Assembly: GCF_038002825.1 (NCBI RefSeq)
Contig: NZ_JBBODF010000001.1
Coordinates: 868,001-932,000 of the forward strand
Source: Paenibacillus sp. FSL H8-0048
GTDB taxonomy: Bacteria > Bacillota > Bacilli > Paenibacillales > Paenibacillaceae
Direction: 5' to 3'
DNA: 64,000 nt
Shown here: in pieces, positions 1-8,600 of the stretch
Layout of the letters: every line of letters starts with the position of its first letter
How positions within the stretch are numbered: position 1 is the stretch's first letter
Notes under the pieces: model-generated
The model's input: the letters and a program-made list of their open reading frames with translations, nothing else
Told to the model about the DNA's origin: nothing
The model's database searches: none
Made by a program: the position numbers and the translations under genes

Positions 1-315
1 GCAGGCGGGCCGAAGACCTCCCGGAACTTCTCTCTCCTGCTGGATAAGGAGACCTCTCTGCTGGGCAGCTTCACCCGCCACGGGCAGGCTTCTGCATTGG
101 AGAGCAACCATCCGGCTGTGCTGGATGTCCTTCAGACGTCTTATTATCACGATGTCGTGATGATGCGCATTGAGCAGGATTTCGCCCTGGAGCTGGAGGC
201 GCGTTATGGCAAGAATTACTCCTTAATATTCCAGGAACACCCAGAAATGCGCGGGCGGAAGCCAGCCCCCGAATCGGAACCTAATCCAGATTGCTTGGAG
301 GATGACTCCCATTGA
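1..315 (+). CDS. C-terminal part of an unrecognised protein (5' end outside window)
   Basis: The frame is open from the first base and ends at TGA 313-315, so 104 residues are visible and the start lies upstream. The visible part is hydrophilic and partly helical, with an acidic and proline-rich tail (P-E-S-E-P-N-P-D). It has no signal peptide, membrane segment or cysteine motif. I do not recognise the family. It overlaps the MFS gene by 4 bp, so it is probably translationally coupled to it and may regulate or assist the exporter; that is inference from position only. Confidence 0.75.
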   Translation, partial: AGGPKTSRNFSLLLDKETSLLGSFTRHGQASALESNHPAVLDVLQTSYYHDVVMMRIEQDFALELEARYGKNYSLIFQEHPEMRGRKPAPESEPNPDCLEDDSH

Positions 316-1562
316 ATAGATTGAATACACCGGATATGACTACTTCACACTCATCTGTACTGCATAACCGCTCGTTCCTGCGCCTATGGATCGCGCGGAT
401 CTTCTCCACCAGTGCCTTCCAGATGCTGTCGGTGGCGATTGGCTGGCAGATGTATGCGCTGACCGGCAGCGCCTACCAGCTTGGACTGGTCGGGCTGGCC
501 CAATTCCTGCCCATGCTGCTGCTGACATTGCCTGCCGGACAGACGGCTGACCGCTATGACCGCCGAACCATTGTGTTCCTGTGCCAGCTTACAGAGTGCC
601 TCATCGTGCTGATGCTTGTCCTCGGCAGCATCGAAGGCTGGCTCAGCGCGGTCCAACTGCTGGCAGCCGCAGCAGTACTTGGTGCATGCCGTACCTTCGA
701 GAGTCCGGCCTCGGCAGCGCTGGTGCCGGACATTGTGGATCGGGAGCAGCTTCCGAAGGCAGCGGCATGGTCCGCGTCTGCTATGCAGACGGCGATGATC
801 GTGGGCCCGTCGCTCGGAGGTGTCCTCGTCGTCTGGGGTACGGCTGCCGCCTATCTCGCCTCGCTTGCCGCGCTGCTGGTATCTACGGTGCTAATCTTCT
901 TCGTCAAGACCGTCCATTTCGTCAAGAAGCTGGACGCGGTCAGCATGGACACCTTTCTCAGCGGCTTGCGGTTTGTCTTCGCCCGCAAGATTATCCTGGG
1001 TACAATCTCGCTGGACCTGTTCGCTGTACTGCTTGGCGGGGCCACGGCACTGCTGCCAATCTTCGCCGAGGATATCCTGAAGACCGGCTCGCTCGGTCTT
1101 GGTTTGCTGCGCTCCGCCCCGGCGGTAGGTGCGATTATCGTCTCGCTCATCCTGACCCGCTATTCGGTGGAACGGGCCATCGGCCGGATGCTGTTCGCCT
1201 CGCTGGTCGTCTTCGCCCTGGCAACGATGCTGTTCGGCATCTCCCACAGCTTCTGGCTGTCCCTGTTCGCGCTGGTTCTGATCGGCGGCTCGGATGTCGT
1301 GAGTGTCGTTATCCGCTCGACACTGGTGCAGGTCAACACGCCGCAGGAAATGCAGGGCCGGGTAAACGCAGTGAATTCGTTATTCATCGGTACCTCGAAC
1401 CAGCTTGGCGAATTCGAGTCCGGCACCATGGCCGGGCTGGTCGGGGCTGTGCCTGCAACCGTGATCGGCGGAGTGGGCACCCTGATTATTACCGTGCTCT
1501 GGATGTACCGGTTCTTCCCGGTCCTCCGTACCCAGAAGACGTATACAGCGGAGGAGATTTGA
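312..1562 (+). CDS. MFS transporter, EntS/MFS_3-like exporter
   Basis: A 416-residue major facilitator protein, the normal length for a 12-helix family member. An R-x-W-I-A-R segment precedes TM1, and the loop between TM2 and TM3 carries the classical G-x-x-A-D-R-Y-D-R-R-T motif near residues 75-87. The overall pattern resembles the EntS/MFS_3 group, which exports siderophores, drugs or other small molecules by proton antiport at the cytoplasmic membrane. The TTG at 312 is chosen because GGAGG at 297-301 sits 10 bases upstream inside the preceding gene; TTG 324 and ATG 336 are alternatives. The substrate cannot be read from sequence. Confidence 0.88.
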   Translation: MNRLNTPDMTTSHSSVLHNRSFLRLWIARIFSTSAFQMLSVAIGWQMYALTGSAYQLGLVGLAQFLPMLLLTLPAGQTADRYDRRTIVFLCQLTECLIVLMLVLGSIEGWLSAVQLLAAAAVLGACRTFESPASAALVPDIVDREQLPKAAAWSASAMQTAMIVGPSLGGVLVVWGTAAAYLASLAALLVSTVLIFFVKTVHFVKKLDAVSMDTFLSGLRFVFARKIILGTISLDLFAVLLGGATALLPIFAEDILKTGSLGLGLLRSAPAVGAIIVSLILTRYSVERAIGRMLFASLVVFALATMLFGISHSFWLSLFALVLIGGSDVVSVVIRSTLVQVNTPQEMQGRVNAVNSLFIGTSNQLGEFESGTMAGLVGAVPATVIGGVGTLIITVLWMYRFFPVLRTQKTYTAEEI

Positions 1563-1571
1563 ACGCTCGAA

Positions 1572-1595
1572 AGGGGCTGCCGTTTGGCAGCCCCT
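1572..1595 (+). terminator. Rho-independent terminator after the MFS gene
   Basis: AGGGGCTGCC, loop GTTT, then GGCAGCCCCT forms a perfect 10-bp stem 10 bases after the MFS stop, followed by TCTTTA. It closes the two-gene plus-strand unit. Confidence 0.85.
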
Positions 1596-1679
1596 CTTTA
1601 CGAATTTATTTGTTTTGAGGCCCCCACAAAGTATCTGAATATACTTCGAAGCTTAAGCTCCACTTTGTGGGGATGGAAA

Positions 1680-2144
1680 TTAGTGCTCCCCTTTAATCAC
1701 AAAAAACGATCCCCGGATCGTACCGGCCAGCTTCGACTTCTGCCGCGCGAACTTGAACTTGTCCGCCAGCTCCTTCGGAATCTCCATCCCCTCTGAGAGC
1801 TTGAAGCCAACTGCCCGCTTCTTCGGGTCATCCACAGTGTACATCACGTTAAGGGCAAGACCATCCTCATAGAAAACGTAGGCGAACCGGATATTCTCCA
1901 CCTGGAAGCGCGATGTTTGGAGTGGCTTGGCTGCAAATTCAAGACCCCGCTCCTTGCTCAGAATCCCGTTCACGTAATCCAGCGTCTCCTGGCTTTCACT
2001 GGCCGGAACGACTGTGAATTCATGCTTATACTTGTTCATGAAATACCGCGCCTCATTCGCACGCAGACCCGCCAGCGCCTCAGCAACGGGCGACGACTCC
2101 AGACCTTGCACAGATACTTCTTTGAAATCAACTGTATACGCCAT
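1680..2144 (-). CDS. Hypothetical cytosolic protein, 154 aa
   Basis: A 154-residue protein without signal peptide or membrane segment; I do not recognise the family. It is rich in alternating charged and hydrophobic stretches, with a lysine-rich section (A-D-K-F-K-F-A-R-Q-K-S-K) before a final beta-like segment. ATG 2144 has GGAGG 10 bases upstream. It lies 26 bp after the GyrI-like gene on the same strand, so the two are likely co-transcribed and opposite to the WYL regulator. No function is proposed. Confidence 0.7.
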   Translation of the reverse strand: MAYTVDFKEVSVQGLESSPVAEALAGLRANEARYFMNKYKHEFTVVPASESQETLDYVNGILSKERGLEFAAKPLQTSRFQVENIRFAYVFYEDGLALNVMYTVDDPKKRAVGFKLSEGMEIPKELADKFKFARQKSKLAGTIRGSFFVIKGEH

Positions 2145-2170
2145 AGTTAGTTATCCTCCATTACATTACT

Positions 2171-2662
2171 TTAGTTTCTGACGACCGGAATCCACATTTC
2201 ACCATACAGCGAGCCGTCACGCCGTCCCATCTCCACAGCCGTATTGGGCCCGCCCACGTAGGCGTACCCTTCTGCTTGCGGCAAGGCTTGTCCGAAGGCT
2301 ATGCCCGTCACGGTATTGCTTAATTCCTCAGTCGTCGCTCCTTCTCCTGCCACTACGAGGTATTCCCCTTTCGGGAACTGGATCACCCGGGCCTCTTGCG
2401 GAATCTGCGCGGCTGCATCAGCCATTACCCCGGCGTAATGCATCATTTTGCCGTTCACTGCTTCGTTTACTACAAACACATATTCATTCGCCGCAATCCC
2501 TTTTAATAAGTCGAGCCTGCCATCATCACTGACTGCCTGCCAAAAATCCATCTTCTCCTTATAGATCCCCGCATAGTCCGTATAATCACTCTTAAGATCA
2601 ACGCCCAGACCAATCACCGTAAAGCTGTCTTTCTCTTCAATAGTGTACCCTGCCATTGTCAT
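2171..2662 (-). CDS. GyrI-like / AraC effector-binding domain protein
   Basis: A 163-residue stand-alone small-molecule-binding domain of the GyrI/AraC effector-binding (SOUL-like) fold. Typical features are an opening strand with F-x-V-I-G-L-G, a central F-P-K-G-E-Y-L-V-V strand, and a closing acidic-aromatic segment ending in E-M-W-I-P-V. Such proteins bind hydrophobic ligands in the cytosol, sometimes with their own regulator. ATG 2662 or ATG 2656 could be the start; the ribosome site AAGGCGGG is weak for both. It is divergent from the WYL regulator, 91 bp away, which suggests a shared promoter region and regulator-target relation (inference). Confidence 0.8.
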   Translation of the reverse strand: MTMAGYTIEEKDSFTVIGLGVDLKSDYTDYAGIYKEKMDFWQAVSDDGRLDLLKGIAANEYVFVVNEAVNGKMMHYAGVMADAAAQIPQEARVIQFPKGEYLVVAGEGATTEELSNTVTGIAFGQALPQAEGYAYVGGPNTAVEMGRRDGSLYGEMWIPVVRN

Positions 2663-2753
2663 ATCCCGCCTTTATTCATATTTGTGTTCCTCACCTGCTA
2701 TGTATATGATAACCTTAAATCATGTCAAAAAATGAACCTGTTTAGGAGCCGCG

Positions 2754-3716
2754 ATGAAAAAAGTAGAACGGATCAACATCATCATGCGGTACATTAACAA
2801 TCGTGCCCATTTTACCCTGACGGAAATCATGCGGGAATTCAACATTTCACGTTCGACCGCCCAGCGGGATATCCGGGAAATCGAGGCTCTGGGTATGCCG
2901 CTGGTTGCTGAGGTGGGCCGGGATGGCGGGTATTCCGTCATGCGTAACTCTATCCTTCCGGTGGTCCGGTTCACGGATAACGAGGTCAAAGCGCTGTTCA
3001 TTGCCTTCATGGCGACAAGAAACGGCCAACTTCCTTATCTCAAAAGCCGCCAGTCGCTGACGGAGAAATTACTGGGGCTCATCTCGGAGAATCAGCAGGA
3101 GGAGCTTGTTCTTCTCAATCAGATCCTGCTGTTCGAGGGCACCCATCCGGGCAATCCTGATCTGCTGGATCTGTCTGATCTCCCCCACCCTATGCTGGAC
3201 AAGCTGATCCGGCTCCTGCTGGCGGACCGCTATCTGCTACTCACCTGCCGGGAAGAGCAACAGGATATCACATATGCTGTGTATCTTTTACGTCTCTATC
3301 AGGAGAAAAGCCTGTGGCTCATCGAGTCCTTCGACCTGGACGCCTCCAGAAAACGGATCATCCCGGTTGATCAGCTTACGGATGTGATCCCCTCCCCCGA
3401 ACCCAAGAGGCTGAGCACCAAAAAAATTCAGGAGAAGCTAAGCAAGCAGCAGGTAAAAAACAACCTTGTCCTGGAGCTCGGTCCCCGGGCCATTGCCCAA
3501 TACCGCAAATATCACCCGTTCCGGGTTGCGCTGTCCTACACCAATCCCTATCAGACTACCGCTATCCTGAAGATGGATGTCGAGGTCAATCGGATGGAGG
3601 AGCTGAAGGAGATCACAAACTGGCTGTTGTTCCTGGGCGATGATCTTAAGATGAAGGAAATCCCGGAGGAAGTACGGGCGGAGCTGCAAGCGAGGGTAGA
3701 TTTGTTTCAGACTTAG
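2754..3716 (+). CDS. YafY-type HTH/WYL transcriptional regulator
   Basis: A 320-residue DeoR-like winged helix plus WYL-domain regulator, the usual length. The N-terminal HTH (about residues 8-55) contains R-A-H-F-T-L-T-E-I and the recognition helix S-R-S-T-A-Q-R-D-I-R-E-I-E. A WYL-like domain spans about 140-220 and the WCX-type C-terminal domain follows. These proteins bind DNA and sense a ligand through the WYL domain. ATG 2754 follows AGGAG by 7 bases. It is transcribed away from the GyrI-like gene and is the likely local regulator of 2662-1680. A 51-bp palindrome array begins 40 bp after the stop. Confidence 0.88.
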   Translation: MKKVERINIIMRYINNRAHFTLTEIMREFNISRSTAQRDIREIEALGMPLVAEVGRDGGYSVMRNSILPVVRFTDNEVKALFIAFMATRNGQLPYLKSRQSLTEKLLGLISENQQEELVLLNQILLFEGTHPGNPDLLDLSDLPHPMLDKLIRLLLADRYLLLTCREEQQDITYAVYLLRLYQEKSLWLIESFDLDASRKRIIPVDQLTDVIPSPEPKRLSTKKIQEKLSKQQVKNNLVLELGPRAIAQYRKYHPFRVALSYTNPYQTTAILKMDVEVNRMEELKEITNWLLFLGDDLKMKEIPEEVRAELQARVDLFQT

Positions 3717-3756
3717 GGAGTGTGCGGCCCGCCTACTGTTGCGTTCGCCGCGATCC

Positions 3757-3821
3757 AATGTGTTCTGTTTTCCGACTACATTCGGCCCGTTTGCCATCCC
3801 GCTGTCCAATGTGATCGGTTT
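3757..3821. repeat. Array 1, left part: 51-bp-period palindromic repeat, cut by IS110
   Basis: Two units start at 3757 (AATGTGTTCT, GTTTTC, CGACTACATT) and 3808 (AATGTGATCG, GTTT...), exactly 51 bp apart. Each is a 26-bp hairpin plus 25-bp GC-rich spacer. The second hairpin stops in its T-loop at 3821, and the missing half resumes at 5424 beyond the IS element. The array lies between convergent genes (WYL regulator and GH53 gene). Confidence 0.85.
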
Positions 3822-3925
3822 AATACGAAAATAAAAGTACCGGAAAATGCGCAGCAGAACGGGTTTTGACAAAAAAAGACCCACCGCCCCAAAAAAACGT
3901 TTCGTTTTTTTTGAAAAAGGGAAGA

Positions 3926-5158
3926 CTATTGGATAGGATTTAATTGCACGCTATATCCTAACTGCTGGATATAGTTCACGTACCTATCTAACGTGTTTTT
4001 CTTGGACGTCTCATCGCCTAGTGAGACGTCTATTTCTTGGTATGACCTCTTCTCCCGCATCAGGGCATGGAGGATTCGAATCAGCAAATGCGCGGTGGCG
4101 ACGTTTGCTTTTTTATCGCCTCTTCTCTTACGTATTCGTCGAAAAAATTGGCCGATCCGGTTCGAGGAGCGAGAGTTCGCCCAAGCCGCCTGACACAAGG
4201 CCCCTTTCAGATGCTTGTTCCCTTGCATCGTTTTTGACTTTCTTCGCTTTCCCGCGCTTTCGTTGTTCCCTGGACACACCCCCGCCCATGATGCAAACTG
4301 CGCATCACTCGGGAACATTTCCGCGACATGCGGCCCCACTTCGGCAAAGATGGTCACGGCAGACGTCCGCTCAATTCCTGGAATGGAGTCAATTTGTTCA
4401 ATCACCTCCAGGTACGGTTCTGCCTTCGCCTCGATTCGAGCTTCCAGCTCCGTGATCCTTTTCTCCAAATAGACCAAGTGGTCCCAGTGGTCTCGAATCA
4501 TCTCGCGGTGATGACGGCGCAACTTGCCATTGAGCGCGTCTAGCAACTGCGGAACTTTCTTTTTCAAACGGGTTTTGACCAGGTTTTTAACGGTCCCTTC
4601 GTCGATGACCTCGCCGTCCATGATCTTCTGGAGCAGGCCCCGTCCCGAAACCCCATATAGATCGGACATAAAGGTGGTTAGCTTAATGTTGGCATCCTGC
4701 AGGATTTTGTGAATGCGGTTTTTCTCCGCCGTCACCGCCTGCACCATCTTACTCCGGTAACGGGTCAAGTCTCGCAAATCCCGGATGTCTTGTTCGGGCA
4801 CCATACTGCCTTCAATGAGCCCGCAACGGTGCAATTGCGCTAACCAGCGCGCATCTTGCATGTCACTTTTTCGACCCGGCGTATTCTTTACCCGCTGGGC
4901 GTTGGCCAAGACCAGATCACAACTGCCCTCTAAGATGTTCCATACCGGTTTCCATAACACGCCCGTACTCTCCATCACCACCTCCCGACAGCCTTGTTCA
5001 CTCAGCCAATCTTGCAGGCCTAGCAATTCTTTGGTTGTCGTCCCAAAGGTTTTCAGGTGACATTGGGGTTTCTGTTCGATCGGTCCTTTCAACACGCAGG
5101 CCACAACGGTTTCCTGGTGCACGTCCAGACCGGCGCAACACATACGTACAGCATCCAT
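3926..5158 (-). CDS. IS110-family DEDD transposase (bridge-RNA recombinase)
   Basis: A 410-residue intact recombinase. The N-terminal RuvC-like DEDD domain shows D12 (G-L-D-V-H), E63 (V-M-E-S-T), D99 and D102 (K-S-D-M-Q-D-A). A coiled-coil region follows at about 205-245. The C-terminal transposase_20 domain holds the P-G-I-E-R-T-S motif and the catalytic serine S301 (N-E-S-A-G-K-R). IS110 recombinases integrate element circles at sites chosen by an RNA made from the element's non-coding end. ATG 5158 is preferred over ATG 5167 because GGAGG lies 9 bases before 5158 but abuts 5167. No frameshift or missing catalytic residue is visible, so it may be active. Confidence 0.93.
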   Translation of the reverse strand: MDAVRMCCAGLDVHQETVVACVLKGPIEQKPQCHLKTFGTTTKELLGLQDWLSEQGCREVVMESTGVLWKPVWNILEGSCDLVLANAQRVKNTPGRKSDMQDARWLAQLHRCGLIEGSMVPEQDIRDLRDLTRYRSKMVQAVTAEKNRIHKILQDANIKLTTFMSDLYGVSGRGLLQKIMDGEVIDEGTVKNLVKTRLKKKVPQLLDALNGKLRRHHREMIRDHWDHLVYLEKRITELEARIEAKAEPYLEVIEQIDSIPGIERTSAVTIFAEVGPHVAEMFPSDAQFASWAGVCPGNNESAGKRRKSKTMQGNKHLKGALCQAAWANSRSSNRIGQFFRRIRKRRGDKKANVATAHLLIRILHALMREKRSYQEIDVSLGDETSKKNTLDRYVNYIQQLGYSVQLNPIQ

Positions 5159-5189
5159 TCCAATCATCCTCCATCGTCAGCTTACAAAT

Positions 5190-5310
5190 CATGCGCTCGA
5201 GTGAGTGTAATTTAATACACGTACTTTTGGGGGCTACAATAGGCGATGCTCGAAAAGCGCAATAGAACAGTTTTTCGCACGGGGTGTATCCCAGTAACCG
5301 TTTCCGCCCT
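5190..5310 (-). ncRNA. Predicted IS110 bridge (seek) RNA region
   Basis: This is the non-coding DNA between the element end and the transposase start. Two matches fit a bridge RNA. GTTTTTCGCA at 5270-5279 is identical over 10 bases to the target flank 5424-5433 (core plus one side of the insertion site). TTTAATAC at 5211-5218 is identical over 8 bases to 3819-3826 (core plus the opposite element end). In transcript order the target match comes first and the donor match second, the order described for IS621-type bridge RNAs. The second arm of each loop is not convincing by eye, and the RNA ends are approximate. Confidence 0.5.
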
Positions 5311-5427
5311 TTGATTTGTATATGTAGTGTTGACGACTACAGCCTCTTTTAGAATGGATGCGACGGATGCCACCCACTTATTTTCATTCCTGGGGGTGAC
5401 AAGGTCTCTGTCTTGTCATGCCTGTTT

Positions 5428-5575
5428 TTCGCATACATTCGGCCCGTTTGCCATCCCGCTGCCCAATGCTAATCGGTTTTTCGCATACATTTGGCCCGTT
5501 TGCCATCCCGCGATCCAATGTAGTAGGTTTTTCGCATATATCCGCCCTGCTCCTTCGCAACCGCACGATCCCATG
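5428..5575. repeat. Array 1, right part: 51-bp-period palindromic repeats
   Basis: The array resumes with the second half of the split hairpin (CGCATACATT 5430-5439), then hairpins starting at 5465 (one extra base, so the next is 52 bp on) and 5517, then a decayed trace near 5568. The spacers match the left part (CGGCCCGTTTGCCATCCC...). Arms here end CGCATACATT rather than the CGATTACATT of the other two arrays, so this is a diverged copy. Confidence 0.8.
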
Positions 5576-5580
5576 CCAGT

Positions 5581-5620
5581 AAAAAGAGCAGCGCCCCCTT
5601 TACAGGAGGATCGCTGCTCT
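5581..5620 (-). terminator. Terminator of the GH53 gene
   Basis: On the minus strand AGAGCAGCG pairs with CGCTGCTCT, with an inner CCTCC/GGGGG part, followed by TTTTT. It starts 34 bp after the GH53 stop. Confidence 0.85.
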
Positions 5621-5653
5621 ACTCTACTGTTACTTATGCTTTTAGTCTTCGGC

Positions 5654-8600
5654 TTACTGATTTAGCAGCAAGGCCAACACTTTCGCACTCTCTGCGCGCG
5701 TTGCATAAGCCTGGGGCTTGAAAGCCCCGTCCGGGCTGCCCGCAAGGAAGCCAAGCGAACTTGCAGCACCCACGGCCTCCTTCGCCCAGCCGCCGATGGT
5801 TCCGGCATCGGTATAAGCGGCTGGTGTTCCTGCCGGAGCCGGGCTTCCCGAGCGCAGCTCGTAAGCTCGCACAAGCAGCGCGGCCATCTCTTGGCGCGTG
5901 ACCGGCGCTTCTGCTGCGAACCGGCCGGCCGCATCTCCCTTCACGATTCCCGCTTCATAAGCGGCTGCCACATCGGCCGAATACCACTTGCTGCTGGTTA
6001 TGTCAGCGAACGAACTCATGCCCTCCGCCTTTAGCCCAAGCGCGCGTACAAGCATCGTAACAAATTCGGCACGGGTCACTTCCCGCTTCGGCGCGAAGCT
6101 GTCCCCGCCGTTGCCGGCAATGATATGCTTTGCTGCCAGTTCCTGAACCGCCTGATAGGCCCAGTGCCCCTGCCCCACATCGGCAAAGGTCTTGTCATAC
6201 TCAAGCACAGCATACTTGCCGGATTGCGGAACCTGTACAATCATCAAGCTCTGTTCGCTGGTTCCCCCCACATATTCAATCGTCCCGTCATCTGCTACCG
6301 CGTACACACCAGCCAGCTTCCGATTCCCGTTCTCCTGAAGCTTCAGACGAAGCATGACAGGCTCGGTGAAGGAGGCCAGCGGAGTCTTAACCCCTTGCTG
6401 ATTCAGTACAGACAGACTGAGATTGAACATTTCTCCGGCTGTTCTCAGTTCAGCCTTATTCTTCTTACCCGCTTGAAGAATCCAGGCTGTCTTCTGCTCT
6501 GGGGACGATGGCTCAAGCACGATAGACATCATCGAGCCCTTCAGCTGCTGTCCTGCCAACGCTTGAAGCTGCTGAACAACCTTACCTGGAATTTCTATAG
6601 CCACGGTCTGGCCCTCCACCTTCAGCGCAGCGATTCCCTTAAGCGCCGCAGCGTCTGCCGGAATTCTTACTTCCTTCTGCCCTTCGGCCACTGGAATCAC
6701 AATCTGGTTCTGGGCATTCACCTTCGGCTCCGTTACCGTCAGAATCTCCGGCTGCGGTGTGGCCTGCGGTGCAGCTGACGCTTGTGCTGTTGCCAGCGGA
6801 GCTGTCCAGCCTGAACCGGAGCCCGTTCCAGGTGCCACAGCCGGACTTGGTGCCGGACTGGCTTCCGCACTTGGCGCAGGATTCTCTTCCGGAGGTGTTA
6901 CCGGTTCTGTAACCGGAGGTGTTACTGGCTCTGTTGTTGGAGGTGTTACAGGTTCGCTTGGTTCACTGGGTTCGCTTGGTTCACTTGGAACTTCAGGTGC
7001 AGTTGTGCTATTACGCACGAAGGTCACCTCTTGCAGATAACCGTAATGATTATCTGAGTCCGTCATGACTTTGAAGCCCAGCGATGCGCTGCCGTCTTCC
7101 CCTATGTGCACATGCTTTAGCGTCAGAGTCCGGGGCTTCAGCCAGGCGCTGCCTGAATAGGTAACCGGCACCGAATACGTCTGTCCCTCGGAGATCACAT
7201 ACATCACCGAACCGGGAGAAGGCTCTCCCTTGTCCCCGAAGATTTTGGCCTGGAAGGTATAGGTTCCCGGCTCCAGTCCGGTAATTTCATGAGTAAGGCT
7301 GAAGTTAATGGGCTTGTCATCCCCGTAATCGAAGCCGCCTGAAGCATTGCTGTCTCCGAAGGTAGCGGGCTTGGTGCCGCTCAGATACCAGTCGGACTTC
7401 GCGCCGTTCACCGTGAGATTATTAGTGCTGACGGCTCCGGCTTTTTTGACCAGCTTGAAGTCATCAATATTCCCCCACTTGTCTCCCGCGTATTTCAGAT
7501 TAGCGCCTAGTGTCAGCGTTCCATCTGTAACCTCAACGGTATCAATGGTTGGATTACTCCAATGCTGCCAGCCTGTATTGACGAACGGCTGCTTCTGATT
7601 ACCTGCAAAGATCTCTGCCGTCTCTTCCCCGCCGTTACCCGAGACCCAAGCAGATAACTGATAGGTACCATTCTCAAGTCCGGTGACCGTCTGGGAGATT
7701 TGGAATTCCGCAGCCCCTGAGCTCCAGTAGTGCAGTGCAGCCGAACCGGAGTGGGCATCTGACTCCACATTGACCGCCGTGCTGTCGCCGCTTACGGTCC
7801 AGCCATTCAGCCCGTCCTCGAAGCCTGGATTCTGAATGAAGCTGGTGCTTGGCGAGACTGTAATCTCAGTTGAATCTGTAAATCCGCCGTCATAAGTAAC
7901 CGCTGTTACGGTGGAGGTCCCGGCAGCAAGCCCGGAGATCGTTCCTTTATACTTGTCTACCTTAACGATGGTTTCATCAGAGCTGGTGAAGGTCAGCCCC
8001 TTATAGGTTGCATTTCCCGGGCTGATCGTTGCCTTGACGCTGCCGGTTCCGCCTACTTCAAGGATAGCGGTCTGTTTCTCTACTTTTACCGACTGAACGG
8101 GTACCCGGTTGATTGCAGAAGCACCTTCAATAAAAGCATCCATCGCGAAGGAAGGCTTTCCGTCCGGGTTCCAGGCAGACAGCCCATAGCCGAAATAGAC
8201 TCCCTCGGGTGCCCAATAGAACACGCCTGTTCCCTGGCCGCCAGGTACGGCCTTCACGCCGTTCTGCACAGCAACCAGCATGTTATATACATTATCTACA
8301 TTCTTGCTGACATCGCCGCCAACCTCGACGACCATAACCTCCTTGCCGTATTTTGCAGCCAGAAGATTCATGTTGGAGGATAGTTCATTAATGGAAGAAG
8401 TATAGATAGAATCCGGATAATAGGATAACCCGATGATGTCATAATCGCTGTCCTTAAGCCCTGCTTCGACCAGCCCGGCATAGAAAGGATCTACACCGCT
8501 ATCTGCTCCGTTGGCTCTGTGAATAATGATTTTGGTCTCAGGAAAAACAGCCTTGGCCGCATGTGATCCCGACTGGATCAATTCCACCAGATTCGCCGTA

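Larger units (their letters stand above)
3822..5427 (-). mobile_element. IS110-family insertion sequence, about 1606 bp
   Basis: The boundaries are deduced from the interrupted repeat: the left flank ends ...ATCGGTTT at 3821 and the right flank resumes GTTTTTCGCATACATT at 5424. GTTT is shared by both junctions, so the exact crossover within those 4 bases is ambiguous and the element is 1606 bp. There are no terminal inverted repeats and no longer target duplication, as expected for IS110. It holds one transposase gene on the minus strand, with about 266 nt of non-coding DNA upstream of it and about 104 nt downstream. Confidence 0.85.

Noticed and set aside
581..1618. 345-codon frame overlapping the MFS gene in another frame
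   Set aside because: The MFS frame has membrane helices and family motifs; this frame is Arg/Gly/Pro-rich shadow sequence.
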